Part shown: positions 5,901-9,612 of the stretch, piece by piece | Layout of the letters: the number at the start of each line of letters is the position of its first letter | How positions within the stretch are numbered: the stretch's first letter is position 1 | DNA from: CAYIBD01 sp964361655 | Lineage (GTDB): Bacteria > Patescibacteriota > Minisyncoccia > Sungbacterales > SURF-37 | Reading direction: 5' to 3' | DNA: 9,612 nt | Assembly: GCA_964361655.1 (NCBI GenBank) | Contig: CAYIBD010000028.1 | Location: 1-9,612 of the forward strand | The notes under the pieces: model-generated | What the model was told of the DNA's origin: nothing | Databases searched by the model: none | Seen by the model: the letters and a program-made list of their open reading frames with translations, nothing else | Program-made: the position numbers and the translations under genes

Positions 5901-6707
5901 ATGGAATTCTTCCTCGGATGGGATCTCACCGCACTCATTCAGGCCATTGGGCTCGTGGGGCTTTTTGCTATTGTATTCGCTGAATCCGGCCTTTTGGTTG
6001 GCTTTTTTCTTCCCGGGGACTCGCTTCTCTTTACCGCCGGGTTCCTGGCCTCGCAGGGCTTTGCCAATATTTGGGTTTTGATTGCGGGCTGCTTTGCCGC
6101 TGCGGTACTTGGCGACAATGTGGGCTATGCCTTTGGCCGGAGGGTGGGACGGCGCATTTTCGAACGCCACGAATCGCTCCTGTTCAACCCGCGCAACCTT
6201 GCCCGGGCCGAGCGGTTCTACGAGGAGTTTGGCGCATCGGCCGTGGTGCTGGCGCGGTGGCTGCCGGCCATCCGTACCTTTGCGCCAATAGTGGCCGGGG
6301 TGGGCCTTATGCACTACCCGCGGTTTTTCCTGGCCAATGTTGTTGGCGCCGGATTCTGGGCCGTGGGCATGCCGCTTTTGGGCTACTTTCTTGGCAGCGT
6401 AATCCCAGGCGTGGACCGCTACATCGTCCCCATCGTCATCGTGATCATTATTCTTTCGTTCCTGCCGCCGCTCATCGCCGGCCTGCGCGATCCGGAACGG
6501 CGGCGTATGGTCTTCGGCTTTCTCCAGCGCGACATCAAGCAGCGCCCGCTCTTGCGAAAAGCCATCGGCTTCACCCTCGTCGTCTTTGGTATAGTAGCGC
6601 TCGTCCTGCCCATGGTTCCCCTGGCCTGGGTCGGCCTGGTGGGACTGAAACTTCTCGGGGTTCCGCTGCCGTTTGAGGCGCGGGTTCGCCGCTGGTGGCA
6701 ACATTAG
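5901..6707 (+). CDS. DedA/VTT-family membrane protein with extra C-terminal module
   Basis: A 268-residue membrane protein. Residues 1-190 are a DedA (VTT) domain: ESGLLVGFFLPGDSLL (28-43) has the conserved Glu and PGD, GDNVGYAFGRRVGR (71-84) the glycine-rich turn, and RWLPAIRTFAPIVAG (119-133) the conserved Arg/Pro motif of the re-entrant segment. DedA proteins are linked to undecaprenyl phosphate or phospholipid flipping and envelope homeostasis, which fits its place directly after the cell-wall enzyme. Usual DedA length is about 200, and here residues 191-268 add a basic linker and two more hydrophobic segments (about 220-236 and 239-253) resembling small PGPGW-type membrane proteins; that assignment is tentative. 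The ATG at 5901 has only a weak GGA upstream. Confidence 0.87.
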   Translation: MEFFLGWDLTALIQAIGLVGLFAIVFAESGLLVGFFLPGDSLLFTAGFLASQGFANIWVLIAGCFAAAVLGDNVGYAFGRRVGRRIFERHESLLFNPRNLARAERFYEEFGASAVVLARWLPAIRTFAPIVAGVGLMHYPRFFLANVVGAGFWAVGMPLLGYFLGSVIPGVDRYIVPIVIVIIILSFLPPLIAGLRDPERRRMVFGFLQRDIKQRPLLRKAIGFTLVVFGIVALVLPMVPLAWVGLVGLKLLGVPLPFEARVRRWWQH

Positions 6708-6731
6708 CAGCAGGCACCATAGGCCTCTGTC

Positions 6732-6749
6732 CCCTTTGTTCCCTTTGTT
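6732..6749. repeat. 9-bp tandem duplication
   Basis: CCCTTTGTT occurs twice head to tail (6732-6740, 6741-6749) in the short gap between the DedA stop and the EndoQ start. It sits 11 bases before the ATG and could affect spacing of a promoter. No clear -10 or ribosome-binding site is seen here. Confidence 0.5.
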
Positions 6750-6760
6750 GCCGTAATTTT

Positions 6761-8047
6761 ATGCGTGTCATCGCTGACCTCCACATCCACTCACCCTATG
6801 CCCGCGCTGTTTCCAAGGAAATGACCTTGGAGAACTTGGATCGCTGGGCGAGATTGAAGGGGATTAACGTGATGGGCACGGGCGATTTCACCCATCCCAA
6901 GTGGATGAAGGAAATAAAGGAGAAGCTCGAGCCGGCAGAGCCCGGTCTATATACATTGAAAGCCGTACCAAGCTTAGCTTCGACAACGAGAGAAGCTAAG
7001 CTTGGTACGGCTCGGTTCATGCTGACCGTGGAGATTTCGAGCATCTACTCAAAAGCCGGGAAAGTGCGGAGGATTCATAATTTAATTTTTGCGCCTTCGA
7101 TCGAAACCGCGGAAAAAATTAATGCTCAACTCGGCTGGCGCGGAAACCTAAAGTCCGACGGCCGGCCGATTCTGGGGCTGGATTCCGAAGAGTTGGCTAA
7201 AATTGTGCTCAACGTTGATCCCGGGGCGGTGATCGTGCCGGCGCACGCCTGGACGCCTTGGTTTTCCATTTTTGGTTCAATGTCCGGGTTTGATTCCATT
7301 GAAGAATGTTTCGGCCCTTTCACGCCGCAGATTTTCGCCATCGAGACCGGGCTTTCAAGCGATCCGGCCATGAACTGGCGACTCTCCAAGCTCGATTCGA
7401 TCACTTTGATTTCAAACTCCGACTCACACTCACTCCAGCGCATTGGCCGCGAGGCCAATGTGTTTGACACCGAGCTTTCCTATGCCGGAATTGTCAATGC
7501 CATCAAATCACACGACCCCAAGCGGTTTCTCTTTACGGTCGAATTTTTTCCGGAAGAAGGGAAGTACCACTACGACGGCCATAGCGAACACAAGGTCAGG
7601 ATGTCGCCCGACGAGACGCGGAAGGCGAGCGGTACGTGTCCCACCTGCGGCCGCCAAGTGACGGTTGGAGTGATGAACCGAGTCGAAGCCCTGGCTGATC
7701 GTCCCGCCGGAGCCAAGCCGGCCAATGCCATTCCCTTCAAAAGCATGGTGCCCTTGGATGAAATAATTGGCGAGGCCTTGGGTATGGGCGTATCATCAAA
7801 GAAAGTGAAAGATGAGTACCAAAAGCTCGTGGCCGCGCTTGGGTCGGAATTCAGAGTGCTTCTTGAAGCTCCGGCCTCGGATGTGAAATCAGCCACCACC
7901 GCCGAAGTGGCCGAGGGGATCTTGCGCGTACGCGATGGCCGCGTCAAGATTGAGCCCGGCTACGATGGCGAATATGGGAAGGTCAAGATTTTCGACGAGG
8001 CCGACCGAAAGAACTTTGCCGCCGGCCAGACCTCACTCTTTGGCTAG
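6761..8047 (+). CDS. endonuclease Q-like PHP-domain nuclease with an in-frame palindromic insert
   Basis: A 428-residue PHP-fold protein of the endonuclease Q family, which nicks DNA 5' of deaminated bases (hypoxanthine, uracil, xanthine) and starts repair. ADLHIHSPYA (5-14) supplies His8 and His10, GTGDFTHP (39-46) Asp42 and His45, VEISS holds Glu91, PAHAW His162, and SNSDSHSLQRIGREANVF Asp221 and His223, so the metal site is intact. A CPTC knuckle (Cys293, Cys296) begins a zinc site, but the partner Cys region reads DGHSEHKVRMSP, with no Cys. I place the start at 6761 because MRVIADLHIHS is the family N-terminus; an upstream frame is open but not conserved. Residues 68-84 (AVPSLASTTREAKLGTA) are the translated palindrome at 6961-7012. 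The MFS gene follows after two bases. Confidence 0.88.
   Translation: MRVIADLHIHSPYARAVSKEMTLENLDRWARLKGINVMGTGDFTHPKWMKEIKEKLEPAEPGLYTLKAVPSLASTTREAKLGTARFMLTVEISSIYSKAGKVRRIHNLIFAPSIETAEKINAQLGWRGNLKSDGRPILGLDSEELAKIVLNVDPGAVIVPAHAWTPWFSIFGSMSGFDSIEECFGPFTPQIFAIETGLSSDPAMNWRLSKLDSITLISNSDSHSLQRIGREANVFDTELSYAGIVNAIKSHDPKRFLFTVEFFPEEGKYHYDGHSEHKVRMSPDETRKASGTCPTCGRQVTVGVMNRVEALADRPAGAKPANAIPFKSMVPLDEIIGEALGMGVSSKKVKDEYQKLVAALGSEFRVLLEAPASDVKSATTAEVAEGILRVRDGRVKIEPGYDGEYGKVKIFDEADRKNFAAGQTSLFG
6961..7012. repeat. 52-bp perfect palindromic element inside the EndoQ gene
   Basis: A 21-base arm at 6961-6981 is perfectly complementary to 6992-7012, with the ten-base loop GACAACGAGA. Bases 6962-7012 are exactly 17 codons (AVPSLASTTREAKLGTA), lying between GLYTLK and RFMLTVEIS, which I expect to be adjacent in homologues. 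On the opposite strand the matching codon register reads AVPSLASLVVEAKLGTA, so both orientations give the same peptide except three loop residues. The arms contain AAGCTTAGCTT. Confidence 0.85.
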
Positions 8048-8049
8048 CT

Positions 8050-8688
8050 ATGCGACTCAAGGCCTTGCGCTTTAATCAAGTAATCCTCGTTATCATCTTT
8101 GCCCTTTTTGTTATTACGGTTGCGGCCAACTTAACCGTACCCATTTTCGCCATCTATATTCTGAATGACATCGGCGCGGCCGCGGCCGCGGTTGGTTTTG
8201 CCTCGGCCATCTACTGGGCGGTCAAGTCCATTTTGCAGTTGCCGATCGCGCGCTTTCTCGACAAGAACCACGGCGAAATTGATGATTACTATTCGCTCTT
8301 GATCGGCATTGCCATCACCACCGGCGGAGTGTTTTTGTTCTACTTTGCGAGCCAGCTCTGGCATGTCTTTTTAATACAGTTTCTGATTGCCGTGGGCGAT
8401 GCTTTTGCCGTGCCGCCGCTTTACGCCATTTTCACTCGGCACATCGATCGGGGTTCGGAGGGCTTTGAGTGGATGCTCCAATCAAGTTTTTCGCTAGGGG
8501 CCGGGTCGGCCATTGGCGGGGTGCTTTCCGGAACCCTTGTCGGTCTCCTTGGCATCCGGCCGCTCTTTTTGATCAACGGCACGCTCATGCTCGTCGGACT
8601 CGTCATTCTTTTTTTCTTGAGACCCTACATCCGGCCCAAGGTCCCCACGCCGGTGGGGAGGGTGTTTATTGAGCAGAAAAGGGTGTAG
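8050..8688 (+). CDS. half-size MFS-type membrane protein (six helices)
   Basis: A 212-residue protein with six predicted membrane helices (about 10-35, 40-62, 81-99, 103-125, 145-167, 170-191), half of a standard twelve-helix MFS transporter. The loop between helices 2 and 3 reads IARFLDKNHGEIDD, a degenerate version of the MFS signature GxLaDrxGrr. It could work as a homodimer, or be a truncated transporter; the open frame is clean and ends naturally, which favours a real short form. The substrate is unknown. It lies two bases after the EndoQ stop with no ribosome-binding site, so the two are probably co-transcribed and coupled. The C-terminal tail runs through a small palindrome (8643-8658). 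Confidence 0.78.
   Translation: MRLKALRFNQVILVIIFALFVITVAANLTVPIFAIYILNDIGAAAAAVGFASAIYWAVKSILQLPIARFLDKNHGEIDDYYSLLIGIAITTGGVFLFYFASQLWHVFLIQFLIAVGDAFAVPPLYAIFTRHIDRGSEGFEWMLQSSFSLGAGSAIGGVLSGTLVGLLGIRPLFLINGTLMLVGLVILFFLRPYIRPKVPTPVGRVFIEQKRV
8643..8658. repeat. small hairpin in the 3' end of the MFS gene
   Basis: CCCCAC (8643-8648) pairs with GTGGGG (8653-8658) around a GCCG loop. It lies 30 bases before the stop codon. No T-run follows, so it is not a clear terminator. Confidence 0.4.
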
Positions 8689-8718
8689 GGGGAGCACGGC
8701 GGCACCGCCTTCGGAAAC

Positions 8719-8747
8719 GTCCAAAATCCCCAGCGAGGATTTTGGAC
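8719..8747. repeat. perfect 11-bp hairpin
   Basis: GTCCAAAATCC (8719-8729) is the reverse complement of GGATTTTGGAC (8737-8747), with a seven-base loop CCAGCGA. It lies inside the composite element after the MFS gene. It lacks a following T-run. Confidence 0.65.
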
Positions 8748-8765
8748 TCGCCGATCTCGTCGCTC

Positions 8766-8784
8766 GTCCCGCCTTCAGCGGGAC
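8766..8784. repeat. GTCCCGC hairpin, second copy
   Basis: GTCCCGC, loop CTTCA, GCGGGAC. The element inside the beta-CASP gene (1669-1687), read on the - strand, is GTCCCGC, TTTCA, GCGGGAC, so 18 of 19 bases match in inverted orientation. This links an intergenic copy with an intragenic one. Confidence 0.75.
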
Positions 8785-8854
8785 ACCATGCTCGCTCCTC
8801 GATCGAGCGTTCCGAGAGGCGGCACCGCCGCGCTCCGAGAAGGGAAGCATAGCG

Positions 8855-8890
8855 AAAAAGAAAAGGCCCCACCCGGTCGTTGGGTGAGGC
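8855..8890 (-). terminator. intrinsic terminator of the - strand gene at 8911-9267
   Basis: On the - strand, 8890-8882 pairs with 8874-8866 (GCC, a G-U pair, CACCC against GGGTG, GGC) around a seven-base loop, followed by CTTTTCTTTTT. The 8869/8887 position is an A-C mismatch on the + strand but G-U in - strand RNA, which fixes the direction. It starts 20 bases after the stop codon. Confidence 0.88.
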
Positions 8891-8910
8891 AGCGGCGATC
8901 CGGTTTTCGG

Positions 8911-9267
8911 CTATGACCAGCCGCCTTCGGAAAGCCGGACCCAGATGTTCCACTTCCCCTTTGGCAGGGAGTTTGAGGGAGGTGCTTGGAGGAGCTCCTT
9001 GATCTTGTCCGAGAACTCCTGGGCTCGGCCAGCGCGCTCGGGGTACTGATTCGCCTCGACCGTAATCACGACATCGAGGCCATTCATGCACGCGTCTGGA
9101 CTAGCGATCACGTAGTCGACCTCGACTTCCTCGGGCCGTAGTTCGGCTTGAGTCCCCGGAACCGAGAGCACACTGGCGACGAACATTTGGAACTGGGGGC
9201 CGAGATCTCGCCGTTGTTGTGGAGTAAGGATCTGTTCTTTTGTCAGCTTCACCCTGACTTCCGGCAT
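8911..9267 (-). CDS. small protein, possibly tautomerase-superfamily-like
   Basis: A 118-residue soluble protein. It begins MPEVRVKL, so after removal of Met the chain would start with Pro followed by a beta strand, as in 4-oxalocrotonate tautomerase and MIF relatives where Pro1 is the catalytic base. A helix-like stretch (about 16-35), a strand (VEVDYVIAS, 48-56), another strand plus helix (DVVITVEANQYPERAGRAQEFSDKIKELL spans about 64-92) and a C-terminal strand (WNIWVRLSEGGW, 105-116) suit that fold. The assignment is tentative; no family signature beyond Pro2 is decisive. The start is set by AGGAGG five bases upstream of the ATG on the - strand. It has its own promoter candidate and terminator, so it is a single-gene unit. 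Confidence 0.75.
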   Translation of the reverse strand: MPEVRVKLTKEQILTPQQRRDLGPQFQMFVASVLSVPGTQAELRPEEVEVDYVIASPDACMNGLDVVITVEANQYPERAGRAQEFSDKIKELLQAPPSNSLPKGKWNIWVRLSEGGWS

Positions 9268-9313
9268 CTTCCCCTCCTCATCCCGTGAGTGGTGCGTTTA
9301 TAGGTTGAGATAT

Positions 9314-9343
9314 AAGTTAGCATTTTTATAGGTACTTTGTCAA
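9314..9343 (-). promoter_or_regulatory. sigma70-type promoter for the - strand gene
   Basis: Read on the - strand, TTGACA (9343-9338) matches the -35 consensus perfectly. After 18 bases comes TAACTT (9319-9314), a weaker -10; overlapping TTATAT just downstream is an alternative. It lies about 50-75 bases upstream of the ATG at 9267, leaving a leader that contains the Shine-Dalgarno site. Confidence 0.5.
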
Positions 9344-9365
9344 GGTTTTGGGGAATTGTTAGGAT
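9337..9365 (+). promoter_or_regulatory. divergent promoter for the PolX gene
   Basis: TTGTCA (9337-9342), 17 bases, then TAGGAT (9360-9365) preceded by TGT, an extended -10. The predicted start is at about 9372, the G of an in-frame GTG just before the ATG at 9375. Its -35 overlaps the -35 of the - strand promoter, so the two promoters share the same few bases. Confidence 0.45.
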
Positions 9366-9374
9366 AGAAACGTG

Positions 9375-9612
9375 ATGAATCAGGAGATTGCCAAGATTCT
9401 CTACGAGATGGCGCTCCTCTTGGAGATGGACGACGTGCAGTTTAAGCCGCGGGCCTATGAGAAGGCGTCTTTGAGCGTTGGAGCGATGGATGAGGATGTG
9501 CGGGATGTCTATAAAAAGGGCGGCTTGAAGGCGCTGATGGATATTCCCGATGTGGGACAGGGGATTGCCGAGCGGATTGAGGAATACTTGAAGACCCGCC
9601 GCATCAAAGATT
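9375..9612 (+). CDS. family-X DNA polymerase (PolX), N-terminal part, cut by the window end
   Basis: The open frame runs from ATG at 9375 to the window edge, 79 codons. It begins MNQEIAKILYEMALLLEMDD and continues through FKPRAYEKAS, then a helix-hairpin-helix style stretch DIPDVGQGIAERIEEYLKT. This is the 8-kDa lyase-like N-terminal domain of bacterial and archaeal PolX, which fills short gaps in base excision repair; bacterial forms usually go on to a polymerase palm and a C-terminal PHP exonuclease, outside this window. An in-frame GTG at 9372 sits six bases after the -10 box and could be the start of a leaderless mRNA; an AGGA at 9361 is a weak ribosome-binding site for the ATG. The EndoQ-like gene nearby would act in the same repair theme. 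Confidence 0.85.
   Translation, partial: MNQEIAKILYEMALLLEMDDVQFKPRAYEKASLSVGAMDEDVRDVYKKGGLKALMDIPDVGQGIAERIEEYLKTRRIKD

Larger units (their letters stand above)
8698..8829. repeat. 132-bp composite palindromic element with imperfect inverted ends
   Basis: The first 22 bases (8698-8719) align with the reverse complement of the last 22 (8808-8829) with a few mismatches and one gap on each side. The outer 12 bases, GGCGGCACCGCC, also occur as an exact direct copy at both ends (8698-8709, 8818-8829). Inside are two strong hairpins, 8719-8747 and 8766-8784. There is no coding frame. It fills the convergent intergenic region after the MFS gene. It could be a non-autonomous mobile element or a cluster of smaller palindromes. 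Confidence 0.6.

Noticed and set aside
3977..5938. Open frame of 653 codons on the - strand
   Set aside because: It lies antisense to the permease and transpeptidase genes, whose catalytic motifs are unmistakable. The translation is rich in Arg, Glu, Gly and His without domain signatures; it is a by-product of high GC in the third codon position.
5793..6704. Open frame of 303 codons on the - strand
   Set aside because: Antisense to the DedA gene, low-complexity charged composition, no ribosome-binding site and no recognisable motif.
6695..6760. Upstream start for the EndoQ gene at a GTG at 6695
   Set aside because: The extra 22 residues (Cys-rich LCPLCSLCCRNF) overlap the end of the DedA gene and precede the canonical MRVIADLHIHS N-terminus, so they are probably not translated.
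7441..7460. 8-bp perfect hairpin with a GCGA loop in the EndoQ gene
   Set aside because: It encodes the conserved IGREAN part of the catalytic region, so the symmetry is probably a coincidence of codon choice rather than an inserted element.
8166..8195. GCGGCCGC-rich palindromic run in the MFS gene
   Set aside because: It is a short alanine-codon repeat in a membrane loop and needs no special explanation.
8698..8829. CRISPR-like array
   Set aside because: The two 12-base copies occur only twice, there are no regular spacers, and no cas genes are nearby.

Overview
The window looks like chromosomal DNA of a GC-rich member of the Candidate Phyla Radiation (Patescibacteria, Parcubacteria-like), probably from a metagenome assembly. 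This is an inference from the gene set: an endonuclease Q-type PHP nuclease, family-X DNA polymerase, a six-helix half-size MFS protein, DedA, a beta-CASP metallo-RNase and a LOG-type protein, all tightly packed, with a scaffold gap of ten Ns. The peptidoglycan enzymes argue for a bacterium rather than a DPANN archaeon.

Layout. Positions 1-61 may hold the last codons of a + strand gene. Positions 62-440 have no convincing gene and form a dense array of perfect inverted repeats. A small membrane-protein gene on the - strand (509-841) ends in a strong intrinsic terminator (440-476). From 992 a + strand run follows: beta-CASP RNase (interrupted by the gap at 1153-1162), LOG/TIGR00725 protein, aromatic amino-acid-type permease, a predicted bifunctional L,D-transpeptidase/D,D-carboxypeptidase, a DedA protein with an extra C-terminal membrane module, EndoQ-like nuclease and half-MFS protein. 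Positions 8698-8829 are a palindromic composite repeat. A small, possibly tautomerase-like gene lies on the - strand (8911-9267) with its own terminator. Diverging from it is the start of a family-X DNA polymerase gene, cut by the window end.

The genes cover RNA turnover (beta-CASP), DNA repair (EndoQ, PolX), and envelope building and transport (transpeptidase/carboxypeptidase, DedA, permease, MFS).

The most interesting signal is a set of palindromic DNA elements present both between genes and, in frame, inside conserved protein genes. Two of them (1662-1694 in the beta-CASP gene, 6961-7012 in the EndoQ gene) are built so that both DNA strands encode nearly the same peptide in the matching codon register. 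One hairpin core recurs at 8766-8784 between genes. They resemble in concept the Rickettsia palindromic elements. A second signal is that several + strand genes lack a Shine-Dalgarno site and instead have an extended -10 box 6-7 nt before the start codon, as expected for leaderless mRNAs. The two small - strand genes instead have strong Shine-Dalgarno sites and intrinsic terminators.
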